A stretch of DNA of 64,000 bases. Origin: Glaciecola sp947496235 (GTDB lineage: Bacteria > Pseudomonadota > Gammaproteobacteria > Enterobacterales > Alteromonadaceae). Of the stretch, positions 27,964 to 36,433 are shown in pieces. Location of the stretch: the NCBI RefSeq assembly GCF_050306235.1, contig NZ_JBLWFH010000009.1:107043-171042 (forward strand), written 5' to 3'. A program made the position numbers and the translations under genes. Position 1 is the stretch's first letter, and each line of letters opens with the position of its first letter. The notes beneath the pieces were generated by a model. The model searched no databases, was not told the DNA's origin, and worked only from the letters and a program-made list of their open reading frames with translations.

Positions 27964-28617
27964 TTAATTTTCCAAGTCATCTAGTCTAGCTTTCAATTGT
28001 AAAACATCTGCTTCTAGCGCTGCTATTCTTTCTAGCGCCTGTTGCAAAGCATCATCTGATTGCAATGATTCAGTTTGCACCTGAAAACTAGATTCAAAGT
28101 CACTTTCTATATCGTGAGGATTAAACATCTGGCTATAACGAGACTCTCGTTTGCCTGGTTCTCTTGGCAGTTTGACTACTAGTGTCTCGCTATTAAAGTC
28201 GCTCAAAGACGTTAGGCAATCTTCTACTTCTTGTACATTGGCAAAATCTGCCAGACGATTGGTGCGGGTTCGTAATTCTCCCGGTGTTTGTGGTCCTCTT
28301 AACAACAGAACGCAAATAATGGCCCTTTGTTGTGGAGAAAATTTTAAACTGCTAAATTCTGTATTACAAAATCTGTGCTTGTACTTAACTACTCGACCAG
28401 AAGCTTGCTGGAACAATAAGTTTTTACCGTCTAGTTCGTCTAATACATTTTGCACTTCTTGTTCGCTAAGTTGCAATACAGGTTCGCGATTGCTTTTTTG
28501 GTTACAGCCCAAGGTTAAGCTGTTCAAAGATAGGGGGTATTGATCAGGGGTGGTAATTTCTTTTTCCAATAAAACCCCAATTACACGGGCTTGTAAGGCG
28601 GTTAGTTGAGTAATCAT
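27964..28617 (-). CDS. yceH: YceH family protein (DUF480)
   Basis: The 217-residue protein matches the YceH/DUF480 family throughout. The N-terminus LTALQARVIGVLLEKEITTP and YPLSLNSLTLGCNQKSNREP are highly characteristic, as is LLLRGPQTPGELRTRT near residue 105. The family folds as tandem winged helices and its role is not established. The C-terminus (about 185-217) is a short predicted coiled coil (LQQALERIAALEADVLQLK). It lies 73 bases downstream of the LytTR regulator gene in the same direction. Confidence 0.92.
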   Translation of the reverse strand: MITQLTALQARVIGVLLEKEITTPDQYPLSLNSLTLGCNQKSNREPVLQLSEQEVQNVLDELDGKNLLFQQASGRVVKYKHRFCNTEFSSLKFSPQQRAIICVLLLRGPQTPGELRTRTNRLADFANVQEVEDCLTSLSDFNSETLVVKLPREPGKRESRYSQMFNPHDIESDFESSFQVQTESLQSDDALQQALERIAALEADVLQLKARLDDLEN

Positions 28618-28690
28618 AGTCAGTATAATGCTAGCTAATTTGCTCGGATGTTAACCTTAATAATCTGAATTGGCTAGTGCTAGAATCTGG

Positions 28691-29392
28691 CTACAACGAC
28701 CATCGTTGTTTAAACAGCACTGCCTGTCTGCGCGAAATTTCTAGCTCTAGTCCATTTTTAAGTGTTACCTCGAAACCATTGCTAATAGAGGCTTCTATGT
28801 GTTCTATATATTGGGTATTGAATATCCAACTGCGACTGGCACGAAAAAAGGACGCTTGAGGCAAGCGGCTTTCTAACGCCGTCAAATTCTTATAAATACA
28901 GGGCGTTTTTGCTTCAAGATAGACTTTGCTGTAATTGCCTATAGATTCGAAGGCGATAATTTTGTGCAGTGGCACAAAGAAACAATGTTCACCGTCTTTT
29001 AAAAACACCTGACTGTCCATGGTCAAAACGTCGCATACTTTATTGGAATAAGCCGGAAGCTTATCCAATGCGGTAATCAAGCGTTCTCGGGTTACTGGCT
29101 TTAATAAATAATCTTTCGCATCATAATCAAAAGATTTAAGGGCATAATCATCATAAGCAGTAACAAAAATCACTTGAGGTGGGTGATCAAGTTGGTCCAA
29201 TAACTGAAAACCGTCGCCCCCTGGCATATTAATGTCGAGTAATAATAGATCTGGCGTGTATTGTTCAACCCTGGTTTTCGCTTCAATAATGTTACTGGCT
29301 TCTTGTATTTCATCAATGCCATCTATGCTTTCAAGTTGTTGTTTTAATTCCACTCGTGCCAGTCGACTATCGTCAACAATAAGAACTTTCAT
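28691..29392 (-). CDS. LytTR-family response regulator
   Basis: This is the cytoplasmic response regulator partner of the LytS-like kinase. The 233-residue protein has a receiver domain (MKVLIVDDSRLARVELKQQL, phospho-acceptor Asp in LLLLDINMPGGDG, VTAYDDYALKSF, and the K of LLKPV). A C-terminal LytTR DNA-binding domain follows (about 130-233) with FFVPLHKIIAFESIGNYSKV and FFRASRSWIFNTQYIEHIE. The longer frame starts eight codons upstream, but ATG at 29392 begins the canonical receiver and overlaps the kinase stop (TAATG), so it is chosen. Targets are unknown. Confidence 0.92.
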   Translation of the reverse strand: MKVLIVDDSRLARVELKQQLESIDGIDEIQEASNIIEAKTRVEQYTPDLLLLDINMPGGDGFQLLDQLDHPPQVIFVTAYDDYALKSFDYDAKDYLLKPVTRERLITALDKLPAYSNKVCDVLTMDSQVFLKDGEHCFFVPLHKIIAFESIGNYSKVYLEAKTPCIYKNLTALESRLPQASFFRASRSWIFNTQYIEHIEASISNGFEVTLKNGLELEISRRQAVLFKQRWSL

Positions 29393-30423
29393 TATCCCAA
29401 CTCCAAGGGTAAACAAATTTTAGTGACCACAGCGTCATCTTGTTGACTTAGGTCGATGGATGCATCTCCATCATACAATAAAGCTAAACGGCGGCGGATA
29501 TTGGCAATACCAATACCGGATTTGAGTTTGTCTTGCTTTAAGATACCGGGATTAGTGACTATCACTATCAGTTTAGATGATTCACTATTTATTTGTATTC
29601 CAATTGTACCGCCAGAAACACTATGACTGAGTCCGTGTTTGATGCAATTTTCTACACAGAGCTGCAATAACATTCTAGGCACCAAACATCTGGTGCAGTT
29701 TTCGTCTATTAACTCTTCTGTATGTAATCTATCTTCAAATTGGATACTGCACAAAGCAAGGTAATCCCGCACGAATCCCATTTCTTTTTCTACTGTCACC
29801 TTAACACTTTGTTCTTGATTAAGGGCGTACCTTAGCATGTCAGATAAAACCGCCAACATCGTTCGAGAGCGCTCTGGATCTTCTAATATAAGCGCTCGAA
29901 TATTATTCAAACTATTAAACAAAAAATGCGGCTTTAATTGATTGGTTAACGCATCTAGTTGAGTATCCTGTAGAAGTTTTTGAGTTTGCTTTAATTGGCG
30001 CCAGTAGCTTATAGAAACATAGAGTGCGCACCATAAAAATAGTAGCGCAAGCATATTTAAAAAGTTGCCAGTGAACACTGATTTTATTACAAACCAACGC
30101 TGACTCGCGGGAATTGGGAATGCGTAGTCAGTGGTAGAAAGAATAAACACAATGCTAATCATGACGCTCACGGCCATGGCTGCAAAGAAGATGCTGGCGA
30201 GAATAAAATAAAGGATTTGCTGCCACATAACCCAATTTTTCACCAACTTTCGATACAGATATCGAATTCCGTGAGAGCCAAGTGCTGAGCAAGTAATTAA
30301 TATGGCGCCGTATAAAAATTCAAAGGGAGGATTAACAGGTCTTTGGGCAATTATGGTACTCGTAAAGGCGTAGACTAGCCCCCAAGCGCTTACTTGAATT
30401 ATTGCGTAAAGGGACAACCTCAT
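29392..30423 (-). CDS. LytS/YehU-type sensor histidine kinase
   Basis: This is a membrane histidine kinase of the His_kinase (PF06580) family. Four hydrophobic segments lie in the first 150 residues (for example ILYFILASIFFAAMAVSVMI). The H-box QLKPHFLFNSLNNIRALI is near residue 165, followed by an HATPase domain with QLCVENCIKHGL and SGIGIANIRRRLALLY. The 343-residue length and absence of a separate sensor domain fit the YehU-like subgroup paired with LytTR regulators. It overlaps the upstream serine hydrolase (ATGA) and the downstream regulator by one base, so the three are co-translated. Confidence 0.92.
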   Translation of the reverse strand: MRLSLYAIIQVSAWGLVYAFTSTIIAQRPVNPPFEFLYGAILITCSALGSHGIRYLYRKLVKNWVMWQQILYFILASIFFAAMAVSVMISIVFILSTTDYAFPIPASQRWFVIKSVFTGNFLNMLALLFLWCALYVSISYWRQLKQTQKLLQDTQLDALTNQLKPHFLFNSLNNIRALILEDPERSRTMLAVLSDMLRYALNQEQSVKVTVEKEMGFVRDYLALCSIQFEDRLHTEELIDENCTRCLVPRMLLQLCVENCIKHGLSHSVSGGTIGIQINSESSKLIVIVTNPGILKQDKLKSGIGIANIRRRLALLYDGDASIDLSQQDDAVVTKICLPLELG

Positions 30424-31379
30424 CAGTACTTTTCTTCCATTTGTTTAGCGATAGAAAAACCTGCACTGGTAATGTTTTTTGCTACGTTTGTCAAAATGAC
30501 GATTCCTAATTGTTTTTCCTTGTTAAAAGCGACAAAAGCACAAAAACCAGCGGTTTGACCTGCATGCCAAAGCCAGTCTTCCCCATGTCGCATCCAGCCC
30601 ATAGTCATGGAGCTATCTTCATTGGTAGCTAAATTTACCCAAGTTTGAATAGCTAAAGTAGTATCTTCTTTATGCAGAATACTTTGCACCATTGTTTTCA
30701 TATCTTGTATCGAAGCAATAACAGAGCCGGCACCCGCTAAAGCATCAAAATGCCAATTACTCACTTGTTCTAGACTAATATCATATCCTGATGCTAGCGC
30801 TTCGGGAACTTTATTTGGCACTGCAATTGCGGCTGTTTTCATGCCTAAAGGCTCGAAAACTCTTTTCTGCATTAGGTCCGGATATGAGGCTTTGAAATAA
30901 ATTTCTGCCAAGGTTGATACAACGCCGAAACCATAATTTGAATAGCTGAATGTTTTTTCACCTAAACTCACGTTGGCAAGATCATTAAATAACATGTCTT
31001 TAGTGTAAGTAGCATAGGGATCTGTCAGATCATCTAACGGCATATTTGTTGGTAATCGAGGTAATCCACTGCTATGACTCATCAGTTCTGCCAAGGTAAT
31101 ATTTGCTAGCACTGTATCTTCAGTAGCTAGATCTTGGATGGAAATTTGGCTAATCACTGGTTTGTGTATATCAATTTTATGGGTTGCTACAGGTTCGGCA
31201 AAAGCGAATGCGGTGACAGGTTTACTCACAGAACCTATTTCAAAAAGGGTATCCTTAGTAACCTTTAGCTTCAGAGCAGTATCTGCAAAACCATGGGTGA
31301 GAATAGAAGTGTCTTCAGCGGTTATTAGCGCAATAGCGACACCTTGTTGTCCAAAGTATTCAGACAACCAAGGTGTCAA
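30423..31379 (-). CDS. Serine hydrolase (beta-lactamase/DD-peptidase-like), apparently missing its N-terminus
   Basis: The 318-residue protein is a class C beta-lactamase-like serine hydrolase, with SxxK in EIGSVSKPVTAF near residue 52, YxN in FSYSNYGFG near 146, and HAG in WLWHAGQTAGF near 271. The only start is TTG at 31379, with no signal peptide, although this family is normally exported. The same frame is open further back to 31418, coding KKSPPSIIPELGD, and begins inside an A9 run (31412-31420 on the coding strand). The preceding ORF supplies a signal peptide and ends just past that run. One extra A would fuse the two. I read this as the 3' part of a split gene. The substrate is unknown; esterase or peptidase are alternatives. 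Confidence 0.8.
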   Translation of the reverse strand: MTPWLSEYFGQQGVAIALITAEDTSILTHGFADTALKLKVTKDTLFEIGSVSKPVTAFAFAEPVATHKIDIHKPVISQISIQDLATEDTVLANITLAELMSHSSGLPRLPTNMPLDDLTDPYATYTKDMLFNDLANVSLGEKTFSYSNYGFGVVSTLAEIYFKASYPDLMQKRVFEPLGMKTAAIAVPNKVPEALASGYDISLEQVSNWHFDALAGAGSVIASIQDMKTMVQSILHKEDTTLAIQTWVNLATNEDSSMTMGWMRHGEDWLWHAGQTAGFCAFVAFNKEKQLGIVILTNVAKNITSAGFSIAKQMEEKY

Positions 31380-31396
31380 ATCGCCTAGTTCAGGAA

Positions 31397-32071
31397 TTAT
31401 TGAGGGAGGGCTTTTTTTTTAAGTGTTAATGGCATAGCAGCACCTTGAATAAAGGTTCCTACCCATTCCCCATCTTGCCAGTCGGCTTGGTAATTTGCAT
31501 TTAGCATGCTTGATGTGAAACTCAAATCGTCATTAGTGATGCTAAATTTGTCTACCGGAATGCCGAAACTTTGTTGTTGTGGGCTATCTAAGGTAACGTG
31601 GTACTGATTGTTTAACACGGCCACTGCTAACACTAATGGTAAAGTAGCGCTCTTAGAAATTTGTAAGTCACCAAACCAGCGGGTTTCATTGTCTAACATA
31701 ACAAGACTTTTTGCGTCTAAACGTTTGAGTTCAATGGGGAACTTGCGTTGTTGGCTAAAAGTGCCAGAAAGTAAATCACCATCAAATGAGCCTTTAAAAG
31801 AAGCATTTAATTCTTTAACCTTAAATTCTAGGGTGTTACCTGTAATAGAAAACTCATCAACGGGTTTATCCTGCATTCCTTGATTAGGACTATCCAATAA
31901 CACTATGTAGCCATCATGGGTTTTATTTATTTGAACGCCTAAAACAATACCTGCATTAGGCGCAAATTCTAAAAGTCCGCGCCACTGACCTGAGTAATCG
32001 TCTGAAGCCTGAGTAGCAGAGGCGAAAATACTAAGCAGTAGGCTGAGTAAAATTGCTTTAATTAATTTCAT
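31397..32071 (-). CDS. Exported N-terminal domain of a split serine hydrolase (two tandem repeats)
   Basis: The 224-residue frame starts at ATG 32071 (GGAGA upstream) with a signal peptide (MKLIKAILLSLLLSIFASA, cleaved near TQASDD). Two similar beta-rich repeats follow. Repeat one contains YSGQWRGLLEFAPNAGIVLG, LDSPNQGMQDKPVDEFSI and GTFSQQRKFPIELKR. Repeat two contains LDSPQQQSFGIPVDKFSI and GTFIQGAAMPLTLKK. This kind of region commonly precedes alpha/beta-hydrolase or beta-lactamase domains in secreted marine enzymes. The frame ends at 31397, about 13 bases past an A9 run, and the downstream hydrolase frame opens within the same run. It may also be read as a separate small exported protein. 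Confidence 0.7.
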   Translation of the reverse strand: MKLIKAILLSLLLSIFASATQASDDYSGQWRGLLEFAPNAGIVLGVQINKTHDGYIVLLDSPNQGMQDKPVDEFSITGNTLEFKVKELNASFKGSFDGDLLSGTFSQQRKFPIELKRLDAKSLVMLDNETRWFGDLQISKSATLPLVLAVAVLNNQYHVTLDSPQQQSFGIPVDKFSITNDDLSFTSSMLNANYQADWQDGEWVGTFIQGAAMPLTLKKKALPQ

Positions 32072-32343
32072 AACTGTCTCCATAGGTTTTTACTCAGACT
32101 AAACTACTTTTGTTTATCACTGGGCAATTATATGACGACCGGTCTATATTCTTGTTTAACGGTAATTCCGCTATAAGTTAACAGATGTCGTCATATATAA
32201 ACACTTAGATTTTTTGATTTAGATTGTTGTTAGTATTTTGGTATGCCATTTGCAAAAGTGTAGATAACTCGGCTGATTGCATATTTAAATTGTTATTTAA
32301 ATCAATGCTATAGCTAACATACGGCGTTTAGGAAACTTTATAT
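32072..32343. promoter_or_regulatory. Divergent intergenic region ahead of fliK
   Basis: This 272-bp AT-rich region separates the minus-strand hydrolase operon from the plus-strand fliK operon. It contains the fliK sigma54 promoter listed separately. No small ORF or terminator hairpin with a T tract was recognised, and the promoter of the minus-strand operon was not identified with confidence. Confidence 0.6.
32239..32254 (+). promoter_or_regulatory. Sigma54 (-24/-12) promoter for the fliK operon
   Basis: TGGTATGCCATTTGCA has GG at 32240-32241 and TTGCA at the -12 element with exact 12-base spacing. It lies 90 bases upstream of fliK. It gives the second part of the split flagellar cluster its own start signal. 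Confidence 0.8.
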
Positions 32344-34383
32344 ATGATGCAACAAATTGCCACCCAAACAAAAGATATTGCCGCCCCAATATTGCCGGTA
32401 GATGTCAAAGTTGAACCAAAAGACGGGACAGAGTTTTCATTAGTACTACAAGAACAAACCAGTCCAAAAGTTTCAGCCTTTGAAGGCGCGCGTACTCGAG
32501 CTGAGAAAATAAAAGGTGACGAGCCAACTGGAAATAAACACCAGCAAAATAGTGAACCACAAGCAAATACGCCTGAGCCTTTGTCTGACGACGTCAACGC
32601 TAAATCTCCCCAAAAACCGGAAAACGTGGAACAGGTAGACCAAGTCGTTGATACAAAAATTAGTGGGGCAGAAAAACCTAAAACGGAAAATTCTGATAGT
32701 AATCTAGATAATGAAAATGATCATGATGATGAATATATTGTCGCTATTGATAACTATGAAAAGTATTCGCAAATTTTGCAGGAATCGGGTGCTGATTTTA
32801 ATTACGTAGAATTTGTCACCAGCGTAAAAGCAATCAACCAAGATACCTTAGCATCCGAACAAAAAGGCATTGATGGTGGTTTACTAGACACAGAACAAGT
32901 CGACGTCGAAACTTTGTCAGAGGAAGAAGCTGATTTCGCTATCGTGCATTTAAGCCAAGAAGATTTGCAAGCTATTTTAGAAGCGCAGCAGAATACGAAT
33001 ACTGAAGGGGAAGTAGTTAACGAAGAATTACGCCAAGCAATCGAAAATCTGATGTCGCAAATGAAAGAGGCTCAAGAAAACGACAGCCTTAACAGTGCAG
33101 AAACTCAAGCTCAAGAGTCATTTGATCAAGCTTTAATGGAGCAACTTCTACAGCAACCGGTAGAGACAAATACAGAGGTTGCAGATATTATTCAGCAGTT
33201 TTCTGCCCAAGAATCTACTACCATTGATCTAGAAAACCTTCCTAAAGAGATCCTTGCATCCATATCAAAAGCGCTAAATGAACTCTTAGATGCCAAAGAA
33301 ACTACTATTGAAGCTATTGATAAGACTGATCTACAGACTTTGAAGGAAACCATCAAAGCAGTTGACTCACAATTGAATCAGATGTTGGCGGAAACTGCTG
33401 AAGAACAAAGTCTAGCACAAGCAGACACAGGGCCTATTCTGCAAGAAAATAAATCAATCGAAATCAAGGTAAATACTAGTTCTGAGGATGCAAATAAACC
33501 TTTAAAACAATTAATTGCTTTAGATGAACAGCGCTTGGAAAAAGCGCTGGATAATCTGCAGCAAAGAGTGCAACAGCTGGTGGTTAGTATGCCTGAATCA
33601 AAAGGCAACGAATTTGTTGCTGCCTTGCAAAGTGGTGTAAAGGAATTTAAAAATCAGTTGGCCCAAGGTCGAGAACCAGGGATAGATTTAAAAGCCCTTG
33701 TGAGCGAAGCTTTGGCATCTACCGAAACTCAAATATCTGACAAAGCACTGCCAAAATTAGACCAGTCAATCAGTCAATTCTCCGCCACATTAAACTTAGC
33801 ATCTAGTGTTCAGCAAAATCCGCAACTTCATGCTAGCCAGCTATTTACGCAGGCTGAAACAGTAGCTATGGAAAAAATTGCACAAACTTCTCTAGAAGGT
33901 ACGAAACTTGCTCAAGCCAGTTCAAGTGCTACAAGTATAGATAAAGCAGTGAATATTTTTAAGCCAGAGGGACAACAACAATTGGTAGAAAAAGTCCGCT
34001 GGATGATAAACGGGCGTAACACTGCCGCGGAAATAAGAATGGATCCGCCTGAGTTAGGCGCTATGCAAATACGTATAAATATGAATGGTGATGCTGCGAC
34101 AGTGAACTTTGCCGTGCAATCCATTCAAGCTAAAGAATCTTTGGAGCAAGCAGTTCCAAGGTTGCGAGAGATGTTACAAGAGCAGGGGATTCAGTTAGGA
34201 CAGTCTTCTGTTCAGCAAGATAGTAAAGGCTCAGGTCAGGATCAGCAAGGATTTGCCGATAATCAAGGTATGGGTCAAGTTTCTGACACTGGATTTTCTG
34301 ATCAGCATGAAGAATTTCATGGGTCTGTAATTGAACAGAGAATTTCCGGTGGTTCCTTGGGTGGCATAGATTACTACGCCTAA
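32344..34383 (+). CDS. fliK: Flagellar hook-length control protein FliK
   Basis: FliK is exported, measures hook length and switches export specificity through FlhB. The 679-residue protein has a long acidic, Gln/Glu-rich, low-complexity N-terminal and middle region. A conserved Flg_hook domain lies at about 545-625 (RWMINGRNTAAEIRMDPPEL followed by GAMQIRINMNGD, and LREMLQEQGIQLGQSSV), then a disordered Gly/Gln/Ser tail. AGGAA lies 10 bases before the ATG. It is long for FliK, but the disordered region varies widely in length in this family. It heads the fliKLMNOPQR-flhB operon, separated from fliJ by foreign genes. Confidence 0.93.
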   Translation: MMQQIATQTKDIAAPILPVDVKVEPKDGTEFSLVLQEQTSPKVSAFEGARTRAEKIKGDEPTGNKHQQNSEPQANTPEPLSDDVNAKSPQKPENVEQVDQVVDTKISGAEKPKTENSDSNLDNENDHDDEYIVAIDNYEKYSQILQESGADFNYVEFVTSVKAINQDTLASEQKGIDGGLLDTEQVDVETLSEEEADFAIVHLSQEDLQAILEAQQNTNTEGEVVNEELRQAIENLMSQMKEAQENDSLNSAETQAQESFDQALMEQLLQQPVETNTEVADIIQQFSAQESTTIDLENLPKEILASISKALNELLDAKETTIEAIDKTDLQTLKETIKAVDSQLNQMLAETAEEQSLAQADTGPILQENKSIEIKVNTSSEDANKPLKQLIALDEQRLEKALDNLQQRVQQLVVSMPESKGNEFVAALQSGVKEFKNQLAQGREPGIDLKALVSEALASTETQISDKALPKLDQSISQFSATLNLASSVQQNPQLHASQLFTQAETVAMEKIAQTSLEGTKLAQASSSATSIDKAVNIFKPEGQQQLVEKVRWMINGRNTAAEIRMDPPELGAMQIRINMNGDAATVNFAVQSIQAKESLEQAVPRLREMLQEQGIQLGQSSVQQDSKGSGQDQQGFADNQGMGQVSDTGFSDQHEEFHGSVIEQRISGGSLGGIDYYA

Positions 34384-34413
34384 CGGGATAACACATTTAA
34401 TACGAGGCAAATA

Positions 34414-34929
34414 ATGGCAGACGAAGAGTTAAATACAGAAGAGGGTGGTAAGAAAAAAAGTAAGCTGATGCTTATCATCATTATTGTTGTCGTTTTACTC
34501 GCAGGAGGCGGTGGAGCAGCGTATTTCTTTCTAATGGGATCAGATGAGCCAGTTGCAGAAGGTGAAGTAGCTGAAGGCGAAAGTTCCGAAGAAATGGCTG
34601 ACAATAAAGGTCAAGCAATTTATGTGGCGATGCCTGATTCATTTCAATTTAATGCGCCAGGCATAACCCGTGAAAGATTGGTGCAAATAGACGTGCAATT
34701 AATGGTTAGAGGTGTGGAAAATCAGGATAGGGCAACACGCCACATTCCTATGATTAAAGCTAACTTATTGCAAGTATTCAGTGCCGCTAGTGCCGATGTT
34801 TTGGTCACTGAAGTGGGTAAAAAAGAATTACGCGATAGGGCCACTGACCAAGTAAGAAAAGTGATGAATGAATTAGAAGGTAATCCAGTAGTAGAACAAG
34901 TGTTGTTTACTGGCTTCGTAATACAATAG
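34414..34929 (+). CDS. fliL: Flagellar basal body-associated protein FliL
   Basis: FliL is a single-pass inner-membrane protein that surrounds the stator and supports motor torque. The 171-residue protein has a short charged N-terminus, one membrane segment (about 20-42, LMLIIIIVVVLLAGGGGAAY), an acidic linker and a periplasmic stomatin-like domain ending VVEQVLFTGFVIQ, the usual FliL C-terminus. It lies between fliK and fliM. Confidence 0.94.
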   Translation: MADEELNTEEGGKKKSKLMLIIIIVVVLLAGGGGAAYFFLMGSDEPVAEGEVAEGESSEEMADNKGQAIYVAMPDSFQFNAPGITRERLVQIDVQLMVRGVENQDRATRHIPMIKANLLQVFSAASADVLVTEVGKKELRDRATDQVRKVMNELEGNPVVEQVLFTGFVIQ

Positions 34930-34943
34930 CAGGATAATCACGA

Positions 34944-36023
34944 GTGAGCGATTTATTATCACAAGACGAAATTGATGCGCTGTTACACGGTGTAGATGAT
35001 GTAGAAGAAGAAGAGGTCGAGGAAGTCGAGGAAGACGGCTCAGCCCTAGAATATGACTTTTCTTCTCAAGATCGCATCGTACGTGGACGCATGCCCACGC
35101 TCGAACTGGTAAATGAACGATTTGCCAGACATATGCGCGTGAGTTTGTTTAACATGATGCGGCGTTCGGCTGAGGTCTCCATTAACGGCATCCAAATGAT
35201 CAAATTTGGCGAGTACATTCATACCTTGTTTGTACCTACCAGTTTGAACATGGTGCGCTTTAGACCACTAAAAGGTACAGGCCTTATTACCATGGAGGCG
35301 CGCTTAGTCTTTATCATGGTAGACAACTTTTTCGGCGGTGATGGTCGTTATCATGCAAAGATTGAAGGGCGAGAATTTACCCCTACAGAAAGACGAATAA
35401 TTCAAATGCTCCTTAAGCTAATTTTTGAAGATTATAAAGAAGCTTGGGGTCCTGTGATGGACGTTTCATTTGAATATTTGGATTCTGAAGTAAACCCAGC
35501 TATGGCCAATATCGTAAGTCCATCAGAAGTAGTTGTCATTAGTTCTTTCCATATAGAACTTGATGGCGGTGGCGGCGATTTCCATGTGTCCTTGCCTTAT
35601 TCCATGCTAGAACCTATACGTGAAATGTTAGACGCTGGGGTGCAAACCGACAAGGAAGATACTGACTTCAGGTGGAGTAAAGCGCTACGTGATGAAATTA
35701 TGGACGTAAAAGTCGACATGTCAGTGCACTTTATGGACTTAGATGTCACCCTTGACGATCTTATTCATTATAAAGATGGGGATATTATTCCGATTAATAT
35801 GCCGGAAACTGTCACAGTTTCGGTGGAAGATTTACCTACCTTTAGAGCTAAGTTAGGGCAATCCAGAGATGCAATTGCATTGAAGATAACCGACAAGATA
35901 CCTAGACCTGTGTCGGTGAAATCAGAACTTAATTCATTTACTAAAAACGGCAAAGTCATCGATAGTGATGCAGAGTTACAAGTACTCGAAGAAGACTTAG
36001 CCACAATATTGAAGAGGATATAA
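34944..36023 (+). CDS. fliM: Flagellar motor switch protein FliM
   Basis: FliM forms the middle of the C ring and binds CheY-P to reverse rotation. The 359-residue protein starts with the CheY-binding peptide LLSQDEIDALLHGV. A CheC-like middle domain (ERFARHMRVSLFNMMRRSAE) and a C-terminal SpoA domain (about 260-330) follow. The start is GTG at 34944 behind AGGAT; it gives the canonical MSDLLSQDEIDALL N-terminus. Confidence 0.96.
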   Translation: MSDLLSQDEIDALLHGVDDVEEEEVEEVEEDGSALEYDFSSQDRIVRGRMPTLELVNERFARHMRVSLFNMMRRSAEVSINGIQMIKFGEYIHTLFVPTSLNMVRFRPLKGTGLITMEARLVFIMVDNFFGGDGRYHAKIEGREFTPTERRIIQMLLKLIFEDYKEAWGPVMDVSFEYLDSEVNPAMANIVSPSEVVVISSFHIELDGGGGDFHVSLPYSMLEPIREMLDAGVQTDKEDTDFRWSKALRDEIMDVKVDMSVHFMDLDVTLDDLIHYKDGDIIPINMPETVTVSVEDLPTFRAKLGQSRDAIALKITDKIPRPVSVKSELNSFTKNGKVIDSDAELQVLEEDLATILKRI

Positions 36024-36025
36024 CG

Positions 36026-36433
36026 ATGAGCGAAGAAGGCGAAGGCTTAGACGATTGGGAAGCCGCGATGGCTGAACAGGCAGACGCCGAAGCTGCCGAG
36101 CAAGCTGCAGAAGACGAAGTGCAGGCTGCTGAGCTGGATGAGTTATCGGAAGATGCGGTCAAATCTAGTGAAGACCAGAAACTAGAGACCATTTTAGACA
36201 TTCCCGTTACTATTTCTATGGAAGTAGGACGAACAAATATTAGTATTCGTAATTTATTGCAACTGAACCAAGGTTCAGTCGTGGAATTAGACCGAGTTGC
36301 AGGTGAGCCATTAGATGTTTTAGTAAATGGCACGTTGATTGCTCATGGAGAAGTAGTAGTGATTAACGATAAATTTGGTATTCGGTTAACGGATGTTATT
36401 AGTCAAGTCGAAAGAATTAAAAAACTCAAATAG
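36026..36433 (+). CDS. fliN: Flagellar motor switch protein FliN
   Basis: FliN forms the base of the C ring with FliM and docks the FliH/FliI complex. The 135-residue protein has an acidic Ala/Glu-rich N-terminus (about 1-50) and a SpoA domain with ILDIPVTISMEVGRTNISIR, LLQLNQGSVVELDRVAGEPL and VNGTLIAHGEVVVINDKFG, the family signature. It starts 2 bases after fliM and overlaps fliO by 41 bases. Confidence 0.96.
   Translation: MSEEGEGLDDWEAAMAEQADAEAAEQAAEDEVQAAELDELSEDAVKSSEDQKLETILDIPVTISMEVGRTNISIRNLLQLNQGSVVELDRVAGEPLDVLVNGTLIAHGEVVVINDKFGIRLTDVISQVERIKKLK

Noticed and set aside
16598..32343. Prophage, integron or IS element as carrier of the interposed genes
   Set aside because: No integrase, transposase, phage structural gene or convincing terminal repeats bounding the segment were found.
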